Of a stretch of 64,000 bases of DNA, positions 17,757 to 26,567 are shown one piece after another. Below the pieces are notes generated by a model, which was given only the letters and a program-made list of their open reading frames with translations, made no database searches and had not been told where the DNA came from. Every line of letters begins with the position of its first letter. Position 1 is the first letter of the stretch. The translations under genes and the position numbers were made by a program. This stretch comes from Shewanella benthica KT99 (lineage in GTDB: Bacteria > Pseudomonadota > Gammaproteobacteria > Enterobacterales > Shewanellaceae). The stretch covers positions 1 through 64,000 of the forward strand of contig NZ_ABIC01000002.1 of NCBI RefSeq assembly GCF_000172075.1, written 5' to 3'.

Positions 17757-17843
17757 AATATACCAATTATACTAGATATGTAATCAATTCAGAGCCCCTC
17801 AGGGCTTTCAATTTAAGGCATATTGATGAAGAAATGTTTGCCG
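17757..17843. repeat. Diverged partial copy of the left end of the 3.3-kb element
   Basis: About 85 bases (TACCAATTATACTAG, TTCAGAGCCCCTCAG, AATTTAAGGC, ATTGATGAAGAAATG) align with 3291-3375 at roughly 70%. No right end follows; the sequence runs into the 3' end of comM. It lies in the promoter region of the acyltransferase pair. Confidence 0.6.
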
Positions 17844-17854
17844 TTTAGTAAAGG

Positions 17855-19384
17855 TTAATATTGCGCCTTTAAGTTATTTAACAGTCGATCCATGGCCCTG
17901 TAGCCCAGGGCCTGAGCTATGTGTCTGCGTTCGACCGTTACACTTTGTTGTAAGTCGGCGATGGTGCGTGCGACTCTTTGCAGGCGATGATAGCTTCTTA
18001 CCGATAAACCTAACTTGTTGACGCTCATCTCCAGAAAAAGCAGATCGACCTGTTTGAATTGCCCTAACTGTTTAAGCTGCTTGCCGGTTAAATCACTATT
18101 GAGCACTCCCGCTCGTGCCAGTTGTGACTCTCTGGCTATCTTTACTCGCAGTGCTATGGATGCACTGGTTTCTGTCGAGGGCTCGGATTTTGTCAGGGCT
18201 CCTGGTGGGAGGCGAGGGACCTCTATGGTGAGATCGAACCTGTCTAAGAAGGGACCAGATAAGCGAGATAGGTATCTTTGTATCTGATCTGGCGTAGCTC
18301 TGGCATTATCGATATCGCCACATGGACTCGGGTTCATCGCCGCTATCAGTTGAAAGCGACTTAAAAATTTAAGCTTGGCCGCGGCGCGGGAGATGACCAC
18401 CTCGCCACTTTCCATGGGCTCACGCAGACAGTCGAGGACTTTTCGAGGAAATTCGACCACTTCGTCGAGGAAGAGCACTCCCCTGTGAGCCAAAGATATC
18501 TCGCCAGGTTTAGGATGTGTGCCGCCACCAACCAAAGAAACCGCCGAACTGGTGTGATGGGGGTTGCGAAAGGGACGTTTGTAAAAGGATTTTGGCTCGA
18601 TGGATTGGCCTGCTACCGAATGTAAGGTGGCGACCTCCAGGGCTTCATCGTAGTTAAGTGGTGGTAATAACTGCATCAAGCGATTGGCAAGCATGCTCTT
18701 GCCGGTTCCCGGAGGACCGAGTAAGAGCACGTTATGATTGCCGGCCGCGGCGATTTCCAACCCTAGCTTGGCATGATATTGACCTATGACATCGCTGAAG
18801 CAGAGATGCGTGTCGATATCTTCCGCTTCTATCCACTCCAGCCCAGGCTCTATGCCGGGCAATCTCGTTTGTCCGTGCAGGTATTCGCTTAAACCTTGCA
18901 GGTGAGTAGCAAAAAAGACCTTATTGAAGCCGACTAATTCGGCATCGGCTCGATTATCCAGCGGGATCACCAGATGGATACCTAGTTTTCGCGCCTCAAC
19001 AATGACAGGTAGCAGGCCCTGGCAATACTTTATATGGCCAGACAGGGCTAACTCGCCAACAAACTCATGATCTTTTAGTGCGTTTTTGGGGATTTGTTTC
19101 GATGCTGCCAGAATGCCGATGGCAATGGGTAGATCGTAACGACCACCTTGCTTAGGGAGATCTGCCGGTGCCAGATTTACTGTGATACGGCGCATGGGGA
19201 ATTCGAATCCCGCATTAATAATCGCGCTGCGAACACGCTCTTTGGCCTCCTTGACCGAGGTCTCCGGCAATCCAACCAGATTGAATGCGGGTAAGCCATT
19301 GCTGAGATGAACTTCGACGGTAACGGGAGGGGCGTCGACTCCCTTATTGGCTCTGGTGGCGACACAGGCGATGGCCATAAACAA
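17855..19384 (-). CDS. comM: YifB/ComM family Mg-chelatase-like AAA+ ATPase
   Basis: 509 residues, full length for the family. N-terminal Lon-protease-like domain (RANKGVDAPPVTVEVHLSNGLPAFNLVGLPETSVKEAKERVRSA), then the AAA+ module with Walker A GPPGTGKSMLANRL (~221-234), LAHRGVLFLDEVVEF (Walker B) and the MNPSPCGD sensor region, and a C-terminal Mg-chelatase domain (LSVRSYHRLQRVARTIADL). ComM is a hexameric helicase that extends branch migration during natural transformation in Vibrio and Haemophilus. It is monocistronic. Confidence 0.95.
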   Translation of the reverse strand: MFMAIACVATRANKGVDAPPVTVEVHLSNGLPAFNLVGLPETSVKEAKERVRSAIINAGFEFPMRRITVNLAPADLPKQGGRYDLPIAIGILAASKQIPKNALKDHEFVGELALSGHIKYCQGLLPVIVEARKLGIHLVIPLDNRADAELVGFNKVFFATHLQGLSEYLHGQTRLPGIEPGLEWIEAEDIDTHLCFSDVIGQYHAKLGLEIAAAGNHNVLLLGPPGTGKSMLANRLMQLLPPLNYDEALEVATLHSVAGQSIEPKSFYKRPFRNPHHTSSAVSLVGGGTHPKPGEISLAHRGVLFLDEVVEFPRKVLDCLREPMESGEVVISRAAAKLKFLSRFQLIAAMNPSPCGDIDNARATPDQIQRYLSRLSGPFLDRFDLTIEVPRLPPGALTKSEPSTETSASIALRVKIARESQLARAGVLNSDLTGKQLKQLGQFKQVDLLFLEMSVNKLGLSVRSYHRLQRVARTIADLQQSVTVERRHIAQALGYRAMDRLLNNLKAQY

Positions 19385-19497
19385 ATCCTTTTGTTTAATA
19401 AGGTTTATTTTAATAAAGTATCAATTGTATTGAGTGTAGCAGGGGAATGGTGATCGCAACTGGCGCTATTTAATTATTATCTATGGATTAACCCCAC

Positions 19498-19512
19498 TAG
19501 ACGACTGGTCTA
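19498..19512. promoter_or_regulatory. NemR-type operator upstream of the TetR gene
   Basis: TAGACGACTGGTCTA, with TAGAC/GTCTA half-sites. The surrounding 21 bases (19496-19516) are identical to those at 20208-20228. It lies 23 bp before the regulator's start codon, where binding would block its own transcription. Confidence 0.8.
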
Positions 19513-19534
19513 TTTTGCCGTAGACTCGCTGCTT

Positions 19535-20137
19535 ATGAAAACAGAATCACCGACACAATCCACTCGTCAACATATCCTCGACGTAGGCTATAAGCTGATC
19601 GTCGCCAAGGGTTTTTCCTGTGTGGGACTATCGCAACTACTGCAAGCGGCAGAAGTGCCAAAAGGCTCCTTCTACCACTATTTCAAATCGAAAGAGCAAT
19701 TTGGTGAAGCGCTTATTCAAGGTTATTTCGAAGGTTATAAAACTGAGCTCGATAGCCTGTTTGGTAATACTAGCCTGAGCGGTTATGAGCGCCTGATGAC
19801 ATATTGGCAGAGATGGCAGACTGCACAGACCCAAGGCTGCATCGATCAGAAGTGTCTGGTGGTCAAGCTCAGCGCTGAGGTGGCCGATTTGTCTGAGGCG
19901 ATGCGCTTGGCACTACTCAAAGGCTCTGCAGATGTGATTCAGCGCCTGACTGATTGCATTACTGCCGGTATCGAAGATTGCTCCATCGCGGAGCGAGATC
20001 CACAATCTACAGCCGAAATGCTGTATCACATGTGGTTAGGTGCCAGTTTGATGAACAAGTTGGGTCATAGTTCGGATGCCCTCGATAGGGCCATACAAAC
20101 GACTCAATCAGTCCTGCAGCCAAAACCGACAGCTTAA
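19535..20137 (+). CDS. nemR: NemR-like TetR family electrophile/HOCl sensor repressor
   Basis: 200 residues. The HTH (LSQLLQAAEVPKGSFYHYFKSKEQFGEAL) and the body follow E. coli NemR closely (CLVVKLSAEVADLSEAMR against CLTVKLSAEVCDLSEDMR). The NemR redox switch residues appear conserved: Cys107 (in KCLVVKLS) and Lys175 (in LMNKLGHS) correspond to Cys106 and Lys175 of E. coli NemR. The family represses genes for detoxifying methylglyoxal, quinones and reactive chlorine. Identical operators upstream of this gene and of yqhD show that it regulates itself and the next operon. Confidence 0.88.
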   Translation: MKTESPTQSTRQHILDVGYKLIVAKGFSCVGLSQLLQAAEVPKGSFYHYFKSKEQFGEALIQGYFEGYKTELDSLFGNTSLSGYERLMTYWQRWQTAQTQGCIDQKCLVVKLSAEVADLSEAMRLALLKGSADVIQRLTDCITAGIEDCSIAERDPQSTAEMLYHMWLGASLMNKLGHSSDALDRAIQTTQSVLQPKPTA

Positions 20138-20163
20138 GTTCGTACACGAATAAATTATAAGAC

Positions 20164-20199
20164 TCCTGCGTGCCAGTTTAGGTACGCGGGGATTTTTTT
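20164..20199 (+). terminator. Rho-independent terminator after nemR-like gene
   Basis: CCTGCGTGCC pairs with GGTACGCGGG across a short loop, then a run of seven T. It separates the regulator from the yqhD operon. Confidence 0.8.
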
Positions 20200-20209
20200 C
20201 AATAAATAC

Positions 20210-20224
20210 TAGACGACTGGTCTA
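20210..20224. promoter_or_regulatory. NemR-type operator upstream of yqhD operon
   Basis: TAGACGACTGGTCTA, the exact copy of the site at 19498-19512, 63 bp before the yqhD start. Confidence 0.82.
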
Positions 20225-20287
20225 TTTTATCTTGTTTTATTAGACAGTAGGCTGGTGCAAATAAGATCATTTATGTGAGGCAATGCC

Positions 20288-21445
20288 ATGTTAAATTTCG
20301 ATTACTACAACCCAACCCGCATCAGCTTTGGTAAGGGAAAAATTAGTGAACTGGATAAGTTAGTCCCACAGGGGGCTAAAGTTTTAGTGTTATTTGGCGG
20401 TAGCAGTGCCAGAAAAACCGGCACCTTAGACGAAGTTAAGCAGGCGCTGGGTCAACGTGAACTCGTTGAATTCGGTGGGATTGAGCCTAACCCAACCTAT
20501 GAGACCTTGATGCGGGCGGTCGAAGTCGTCAAAGCAGAGAACATAGATTTCTTACTGGCTGTGGGCGGCGGCTCTGTGATTGACGGTACTAAGTTTGTCG
20601 CAGCGGCGGCTGTTTTTGATGGCGAGCCCTGGGATATCTTGCTTAAGTGGGGCGCGAATGTCACTCAGGCTATGCCTTTTGGCACTGTGTTAACGCTGCC
20701 CGCCACCGGCAGCGAGATGAATAATGCCAGCGTAGTGACCCGTAAATCTATCAAGGCCAAACTGCCGTTCCGTAACGATCATGTGTATCCGCAGTTTTCG
20801 ATATTGGATCCCACTAAGACCTATACCTTGCCCGAGCGTCAGGTCGCTAACGGAGTCGTCGATGCCTTCGTGCATATTACCGAGCAATATCTGACCTATC
20901 CGGTGAATGCCGCGGTTCAAGACAGAATAGCCGAAGGTTTACTCCAGACCTTGATAGAGCTAGGTCCTCAGGTGTTAGCAAATCCTGATGACTATGATAT
21001 ACGCGCCAACTTGATGTGGGTCGCCACGACGGCACTCAATGGCACCATAGGCAGCGGTGTTCCCCAGGATTGGGCGACACATATGATAGGCCACGAACTC
21101 ACGGCCCTGTATAACATGGATCATGCCCGTACCTTAGCTGTCATTCTGCCTTCATTACTGACGCTGACAAAAGAGGCTAAGCGTGAAAAGTTATTGCAGT
21201 TTGCTCATCGTGTGTGGCGCTTAGATCAAGGTAGCGATGATGAAAAAATTGATCTTGCTATCACTAAGACCCGTGAGTTCTTCGAGGCCATGGGGATCCC
21301 GACTCGACTCTCGGATTATGACTTAGGTAAACAAGACGTCGATGCCGTCATCGCGCAATTAGAAGCGCACGGCATGGTGGCACTCGGTGAACATGAGAAT
21401 ATCGACCTCGCCATGAGTCGCGATATTTTAACCTTATCGCTGTAA
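20288..21445 (+). CDS. yqhD: YqhD-type NADPH-dependent aldehyde reductase (iron-containing alcohol dehydrogenase)
   Basis: 385 residues, the length of E. coli YqhD (387). Group III alcohol dehydrogenase with the NAD(P)-binding GGGSVIDGTKF (residues ~95-105) and metal ligands in DAFVHITEQYL, DWATHMIGHEL and NMDHARTLAVILP. The enzyme reduces short and lipid-peroxidation-derived aldehydes with NADPH. It is the first gene of a three-gene operon (aldehyde reductase, DJ-1 protein, GST) under a NemR-type operator, fitting an electrophile-defence unit. Confidence 0.94.
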   Translation: MLNFDYYNPTRISFGKGKISELDKLVPQGAKVLVLFGGSSARKTGTLDEVKQALGQRELVEFGGIEPNPTYETLMRAVEVVKAENIDFLLAVGGGSVIDGTKFVAAAAVFDGEPWDILLKWGANVTQAMPFGTVLTLPATGSEMNNASVVTRKSIKAKLPFRNDHVYPQFSILDPTKTYTLPERQVANGVVDAFVHITEQYLTYPVNAAVQDRIAEGLLQTLIELGPQVLANPDDYDIRANLMWVATTALNGTIGSGVPQDWATHMIGHELTALYNMDHARTLAVILPSLLTLTKEAKREKLLQFAHRVWRLDQGSDDEKIDLAITKTREFFEAMGIPTRLSDYDLGKQDVDAVIAQLEAHGMVALGEHENIDLAMSRDILTLSL

Positions 21446-21551
21446 CTTGTTTTAATCGATTTAAACACAAGCCGTAAAGTACGGCTTATTAGCTCGGCTA
21501 ACGATTCATACTTATAGGTATGACATCACTTTTAAATATTAAGGATTGATA

Positions 21552-22232
21552 ATGAACATTCTTATGGTACTGACTTCTCACGATAAACTCGGCGATACGG
21601 GCCTTAAGACCGGCTTCTGGTTAGAAGAGTTTGCCGCGCCTTTCTATGCATTTAAAGATAAGGGACATGCAATTACACTGGCATCCCCCTTAGGCGGTCA
21701 GCCGCCACTGGATCCTAAGAGTGATGAAGTCGATTTTCAAACGGCGGCGACACATAGATTCGCCAAAGACGCAGAATCTCAGGCGCTGCTGGCAAACACT
21801 CAGGTGTTGAATACCATCAAAGCCGATGACTATGACGCGGTATTTTATCCCGGTGGTCATGGCCCAATGTGGGATCTGGCCGAAGATAAAGATTCTATCG
21901 CACTGATTGAAGCGGTCCATCAGGCAGGTAAGACGCTTGGGCTAGTATGTCATGCACCAGCGGCGCTACTGCATCCCAAAGGGGCAGATGGCAAGCCGTT
22001 AGTCGATGGCAAGCAAGTCACCGGCTTCAGTAACTCAGAAGAAGATGCGGTGCAGCTGACAGATATAGTGCCTTTCTTAGTGGAAGATATGCTGCAACAG
22101 CTGGGCGGTACTTATGTGAAGGGCGACGACTGGGCAAGCTTTATCATCACCGATGGCAACTTGATCACGGGTCAAAACCCGGCATCATCGGATGCGGTGG
22201 CCCATGCCATGATGGCGCAACTTAACCGTTAA
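21552..22232 (+). CDS. DJ-1/PfpI superfamily protein, glyoxalase III/deglycase-like
   Basis: 226 residues from ATG 21552, which has AAGGA 6 bases upstream; the in-frame TTG at 21546 is less likely. The nucleophile elbow LVCHAPAAL holds the catalytic Cys (~135), and the conserved Glu sits in GFWLEEFAAPFYAF (~22). It resembles the HchA/Hsp31-type subgroup acting on 2-oxoaldehydes such as methylglyoxal. The whole fold is present, ending NPASSDAVAHAMMAQL. Placed between an aldehyde reductase and a GST, both of which support this role. Confidence 0.88.
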   Translation: MNILMVLTSHDKLGDTGLKTGFWLEEFAAPFYAFKDKGHAITLASPLGGQPPLDPKSDEVDFQTAATHRFAKDAESQALLANTQVLNTIKADDYDAVFYPGGHGPMWDLAEDKDSIALIEAVHQAGKTLGLVCHAPAALLHPKGADGKPLVDGKQVTGFSNSEEDAVQLTDIVPFLVEDMLQQLGGTYVKGDDWASFIITDGNLITGQNPASSDAVAHAMMAQLNR

Positions 22233-22243
22233 GGAAGACCATT

Positions 22244-22870
22244 ATGATCACCTTGCATCATCTGAATAAGTCGCGCTCTAAACGTATCATCTGGTTACTC
22301 GAAGAGCTGGGCCAGGCTTATGAGATCAAGAGCTATCAACGTGACAGCCAGACATTTTTGGCGCCACCTGAGCTTAAGCAGATCCACGCACTGGGCAAGT
22401 CTCCTGTTATCGAGTTCGACGGTCAGGTTATCGCCGAGTCTGGTGCGATAACCGAGTATCTGATCGAGCGGTTCGCGGCCGATAGGCTAGCGCCCGCTCG
22501 TGACAGCCAAGATCACATCGATTATCTACAATGGCTCCACTTCGCCGAGAGTTCGGCAATATTGCCTTTGTTATTGCGTATGTTTGTCGAAAAAGATGGC
22601 TGCACCACTAACTTCCTCGAAGGCTATGCCAAGGTGGAAGTGGAGAAGGTGCTGAATTATTTCAACGATATGCTCGAAGATAAAACCTATTTAGTCGCTG
22701 GCAAACTCAGCGGTGCGGATATCATGATGTCCTTTATCGTTGAGATAGTGCAAAACAATGGTGAATTAGGCAAGTACCCGCATATCGAACGGTATGGGGC
22801 ACTATTAAGCCAGCACCCCAACTGGTTAAAGTCGGTCGAGATCGAAGCCAAGCTAGATGCTACAGCTTAA
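22244..22870 (+). CDS. Glutathione S-transferase family protein
   Basis: 208 residues. Thioredoxin-like N-terminal domain (ITLHHLNKSRSKRIIWLLEELGQAYEIKSY, with Ser residues near position 10 as candidate catalytic residues), the cis-Pro and glutathione-binding ES pair in KSPVIEFDGQVIAESGAITEYL, and an all-helical C-terminal domain. It starts 11 bp after the DJ-1 gene and ends the operon. It probably conjugates or reduces electrophiles with glutathione; the exact substrate cannot be read from sequence. Confidence 0.92.
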   Translation: MITLHHLNKSRSKRIIWLLEELGQAYEIKSYQRDSQTFLAPPELKQIHALGKSPVIEFDGQVIAESGAITEYLIERFAADRLAPARDSQDHIDYLQWLHFAESSAILPLLLRMFVEKDGCTTNFLEGYAKVEVEKVLNYFNDMLEDKTYLVAGKLSGADIMMSFIVEIVQNNGELGKYPHIERYGALLSQHPNWLKSVEIEAKLDATA

Positions 22871-22894
22871 TAAAGTATATCCATGAAGCATATT

Positions 22895-22926
22895 AAACAA
22901 GCTCATTAGATTGAGCTTGTTTACCT
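22895..22926 (+). terminator. Terminator of the yqhD operon
   Basis: AAACAAGCTCA and TGAGCTTGTTT pair perfectly (11 bp), followed by ACCTTTT. Confidence 0.75.
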
Positions 22927-23122
22927 TTTAGAATCAGCCTTTCATCAGACCTGCTCATTTTCACCGTATATAAAACTAGATAACCAAAGCTATTAGTCAT
23001 AGTTAACAACCGCTGATAGTTAACACTGATGGCTGAAATGAATTTGAAATCTATCGCTGATGCTTTTTGTTATATAAGGGAGTAATATTTCAGCTTCTCA
23101 GGAATATAAGCAGTAGCAGTCT

Positions 23123-23710
23123 ATGAACAAGCATTTCGAAGGTAGATTTGAAGTTGAACTCAAGTATCGATTGAGTAGCAGGGAGGGATTTATCAAGGCA
23201 TTAGCTGCTATGAAGCCTGAAGTGATGCACGAAGATAATCTGGAGCAGGATACTTACTTCGATCTGCCGGATTTTAGTCTAGATAGCCAAAACAAATCTG
23301 TCTGTATCCGTGAGATCCAACCCTCCGGCATCATGCTTTGGATCGTTAAGGGGCCGGAAGCGGATCGTTGTGAAGCGGTAAATATCAATAATGTTACCAA
23401 GGCCCGAAGCATGTTACATACCATGGGCTATCGTCAGGTTCTGGAAGTGAAGAAGCTGCGCAGCATCTATTTCCTCGGGAAGTTTCACGTCACTGTAGAC
23501 CGGCTCGAAGGCCTTGGGGATTTTGCCGAGCTGGCCATCATGACCGAAGATGAATCCAAGTTGGAAAGCTATCGATTGCAGCTCCTGTCTCTGGCCGGGG
23601 ATCTGGGCTTGTCTCCTGAACAATTGGAAGTGCGTTCATACCGAAAACTGCAAACGGAACTTGAGTTAATTAATATATGCGATTCACACGTTCAGCTTGA
23701 CGATACTTAG
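23123..23710 (+). CDS. CYTH-domain protein, class IV adenylate cyclase-like
   Basis: 195 residues with the CYTH signature EVELKY (ExExK, residues ~10-15) at the N-terminus. Alternating charged strands follow (QDTYFDLPDF, KSVCIREI, MLWIVKGPE, VLEVKKLRSIYFLGKFHVTVDRLEGLGDFAELAIM), as in the triphosphate tunnel fold. The family includes CyaB-type adenylate cyclases and triphosphatases; which reaction applies cannot be decided here. It stands alone, convergent with the next operon. Confidence 0.85.
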   Translation: MNKHFEGRFEVELKYRLSSREGFIKALAAMKPEVMHEDNLEQDTYFDLPDFSLDSQNKSVCIREIQPSGIMLWIVKGPEADRCEAVNINNVTKARSMLHTMGYRQVLEVKKLRSIYFLGKFHVTVDRLEGLGDFAELAIMTEDESKLESYRLQLLSLAGDLGLSPEQLEVRSYRKLQTELELINICDSHVQLDDT

Positions 23711-23732
23711 GCTGCTCTCTGGCACTTCACTA

Positions 23733-25619
23733 CTAATTGACTATCAAGCGATCTTGGGTGCCTAGTAGGGCCATGAAATCATCCGTGGTGTTGATCTCGA
23801 GATCGATCTTCATAAAATCGGCCATGGCATAGACGCTGTCGTTAACATCTCTGTCATCATAGATAGCTAGGCTCATGGACTCGGCCATCTGGCGGAACGC
23901 TAGTTTGTTTTTAGCCAAGGTCTGTAACGCGGCGCTCTCGAAGGCATCTGTGTTCTCCTTGATCTGGCGGATGCGCATATCGAAGATCTCCTTGACCCGC
24001 GCGGCCCGCTTCTCATCCTTCACCGAGAACAGATCCATCTTGTCCAGCAGCCAAACCACCACAGTCGAAGCAATACCGGTAAATATCACCATCACGGCAT
24101 CGGATAACACATCTCCGAAAGGCAGTTTATTGATAAAGCCCAGCACAGACTCTTCGAAGGCGAAGCCTATATAGGTCACCACGGTAGTGGCAAGTAACTT
24201 GGTGATGGCATCGGCTTTCTCGGCGGGCGAAGACTCGCCCATCAATATCTTGATCGAAGCCAAGATGGCACTGAAGCCTTCGGTTATGACTTTCAAGGCT
24301 TTTTTCAATATGCCGACAAACATATCGACAATGGCATTGAGCAGGTATTTAACGAAATTTACCGCCGCATCCTTTAAACTGCCGAGGCCGATATTGACAA
24401 TGTTTTGCTTGATGTACTTAAGTGCCCGCTGCATTCGAAAACCAAATGCTTCTAGGGTCGATGAGCAGCCTGTGCCATGGGTCATGCCATTTTCGAACAT
24501 GTCTTTTAGCTCGAAGCTGACCGTTTTTACCACTAGGATAATCAGCTCACCCACTCCGCTGTCGACCAAGTCATCCTTGGCTCTTTTACCCGCATCGATT
24601 GCCGCGCCTTGCACCAGCTTGCTGTCGGTAAGTAACTTGTTTACCACCTTCTTGTTCAGATGGCTCTCTACCGCGGAGCGAGCCTCGGCTTCACGCGCCA
24701 GCGCATTATCCCAAGTCGGGTCATTAACATGGGCCTCCAGGCTGGCCAGAGTTTTTTTCTCAGCCGAAGTGAGTTTAGGTTTGGCCTTGAGGGTGTCTCG
24801 CTTCTGTTTGAGTTCGGTCCAGCTGGAATCCAGCTTAACCTTGTTTAACTTCTGGCTGATGATATCAAAATTTTCCGCGCTGCCAGCCGCGTCCCTAAGA
24901 TCGCCGACACTTAAGGCTTTAGACCCTTGATATTCATCGTATATGTGCTTCAGCGGCAGGTTATGATCGGCATTATAGGTGCGTTCGACCACATTTAATC
25001 CCTTCGCCTCGAGTTCGGCCTTATATTGCTGCGAACTTCTTCTTAGCTGCTTGCGCTCACCCTTGTCATTGACTTCTAGCTCACTGTAAACCCTGAGTTT
25101 CTCTTGCTTTTCCTGCTGGCTGGAAAAATACGCTTTGGTGTAAGCCGTTTTTTTGCCAACATCCTCCATATAATTATCTGGAGTGCCGGCAGCTGCGTCG
25201 CTCTTATCTCGGGTATAGCTGCCCTTATCGTCTCTGTGAGCGGCACTATCGGCATCCAGGCGGGATTTTTCCAGCTGCAGATCTTTGTCGGTGACACTGG
25301 CCCCTAAATAATCGAAGTTGTTTATTTCGCTGACCAGGCGGGTGGCAGTGATGCCACGCCGCTTTAGTCCCAGCTTCTTTATGCTGAGCAGGCCATCACA
25401 CATGTTCAGCAGCAGGGGCTTCAGCAGCTCATCGGTGACGTTGCCGCCTTGGTCAAACTCATCATAGATCTTGGCCATCACCTCGAGTGAGTCGCGCTGG
25501 TCATGCAGCTCCATATCGATCAGCTGTTTGCTGACCTGCAGCGGTGAGCAGCCCCGCAGCTTGCTCAATACCTGCTCGGTGCTAAGCACCGGCTGGGCAT
25601 ATTTATCATTTGTAGCCAT
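23733..25619 (-). CDS. Large membrane-associated protein of unknown function (4-gene operon, gene 4)
   Basis: 628 residues, no recognised domain. The N-terminal half (1-340) is hydrophilic, helical and highly charged. Residues ~345-530 are amphipathic to hydrophobic helices (VGELIILVVKTVSFELKDMFE, FVKYLLNAIVDMFVGILKKAL, LLATTVVTYIGFAFEESVLG, SDAVMVIFTGIASTVVVWLLD), so it is probably membrane-embedded. The C-terminus is again hydrophilic and ends DDFMALLGTQDRLIVN. Last of four genes with 3-14 bp gaps. No catalytic motif of a nuclease, protease or ATPase is visible. Confidence 0.8.
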   Translation of the reverse strand: MATNDKYAQPVLSTEQVLSKLRGCSPLQVSKQLIDMELHDQRDSLEVMAKIYDEFDQGGNVTDELLKPLLLNMCDGLLSIKKLGLKRRGITATRLVSEINNFDYLGASVTDKDLQLEKSRLDADSAAHRDDKGSYTRDKSDAAAGTPDNYMEDVGKKTAYTKAYFSSQQEKQEKLRVYSELEVNDKGERKQLRRSSQQYKAELEAKGLNVVERTYNADHNLPLKHIYDEYQGSKALSVGDLRDAAGSAENFDIISQKLNKVKLDSSWTELKQKRDTLKAKPKLTSAEKKTLASLEAHVNDPTWDNALAREAEARSAVESHLNKKVVNKLLTDSKLVQGAAIDAGKRAKDDLVDSGVGELIILVVKTVSFELKDMFENGMTHGTGCSSTLEAFGFRMQRALKYIKQNIVNIGLGSLKDAAVNFVKYLLNAIVDMFVGILKKALKVITEGFSAILASIKILMGESSPAEKADAITKLLATTVVTYIGFAFEESVLGFINKLPFGDVLSDAVMVIFTGIASTVVVWLLDKMDLFSVKDEKRAARVKEIFDMRIRQIKENTDAFESAALQTLAKNKLAFRQMAESMSLAIYDDRDVNDSVYAMADFMKIDLEINTTDDFMALLGTQDRLIVN

Positions 25620-25631
25620 TGGCCCGGTTCC

Positions 25632-26564
25632 TTATGCGGCGATAGCCTGAATAGCAGCCACTTTGTCAAACAGTGCCTTGGCCTGCTGGCTGTCTTTGGG
25701 CTTCAGCTTGCCATTCTCGGATAGATACCCCAGATTCGCCATCTGCTTGAGCACGATGGAGAGATTAAACAAGGCCTGAAACTCTTCGATATGGGCGATA
25801 GGGATCAGTCTGAAATCCAGTTTAAGAGCAAAAATTTCGTCAGACAGGGCCATCTGCTTATGGCGCTGGCTCTGAATGCCGTATTCGAAGCGATCCAACA
25901 ACTTGCTGTAGTTGTTGATCAATACATCGAAGTATTCCACTACACCCTCGATGGATTTGCCCACCACTTGTAGCTGGCGCTGATGTGACTCCATCTTGGC
26001 TATCTCTTCATCGATACGCACCTCTTCTTCCTGCACCTGCAGCAGTGTTTGCTTGGCCTTCTTGCGTGAGTAGAAGCCCAGAGTTAGCACGTAGGAGGCA
26101 ACTCGCACCAGGTCAAACTTGTTGAAGTCGATCAGGAATAATTTTTCCCTGTGCTCGACCGCTGCCGTAGTTTTGGCCTCGAGTATCGCATCGTCGAACA
26201 GTTCTTCGAAGGGCTGGCCCTTGACCGTCACATTGTGCAGGCGGTTGGCCAGGGAGACGAAACGCTTAAACTGTACCCCATAGATATCTTGTTTAAAGTG
26301 GTTGATGGCGCTGACCTGAGAATCGATATCTTTGATGAGCTGTTCGGTGGCCAGCTTATACTCGCATTTCTTCTTGTCGTAGCGGTCGCTGATCTCCTGA
26401 TACAGGCGCTCGGCCTTGTCGAAGGTTGTCTTGCCGGTAAAGGCATTCCAGCACTTAGCGCCCTTCTCGATCACCTTATCGGTGACCCTCTTTGCCACCT
26501 CTACCACCTTGTCGACCACGCTACTTATCTTGCTCGCGGCCCAGCTTCCCAATCGTCCAAACAT
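25632..26564 (-). CDS. Coiled-coil protein of unknown function (gene 3 of operon)
   Basis: 310 residues. An amphipathic N-terminus (MFGRLGSWAASKISSVVDKV) may bind membranes. It is followed by helical and coiled-coil stretches (DKAERLYQEISDRYDKKKCEYKLATEQLIKDI; QVQEEEVRIDEEIAKMESHQRQLQVV). No known domain. It starts 3 bp after the TerB-like gene and ends 12 bp before the large membrane protein, so the products are probably made together in a fixed ratio. Confidence 0.8.
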   Translation of the reverse strand: MFGRLGSWAASKISSVVDKVVEVAKRVTDKVIEKGAKCWNAFTGKTTFDKAERLYQEISDRYDKKKCEYKLATEQLIKDIDSQVSAINHFKQDIYGVQFKRFVSLANRLHNVTVKGQPFEELFDDAILEAKTTAAVEHREKLFLIDFNKFDLVRVASYVLTLGFYSRKKAKQTLLQVQEEEVRIDEEIAKMESHQRQLQVVGKSIEGVVEYFDVLINNYSKLLDRFEYGIQSQRHKQMALSDEIFALKLDFRLIPIAHIEEFQALFNLSIVLKQMANLGYLSENGKLKPKDSQQAKALFDKVAAIQAIAA

Positions 26565-26567
26565 AGA

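Noticed and set aside
24187-24930. 247-codon + strand frame
   Set aside because: Antisense to the 628-residue membrane protein gene; Ser/Leu-rich shadow without start signals.
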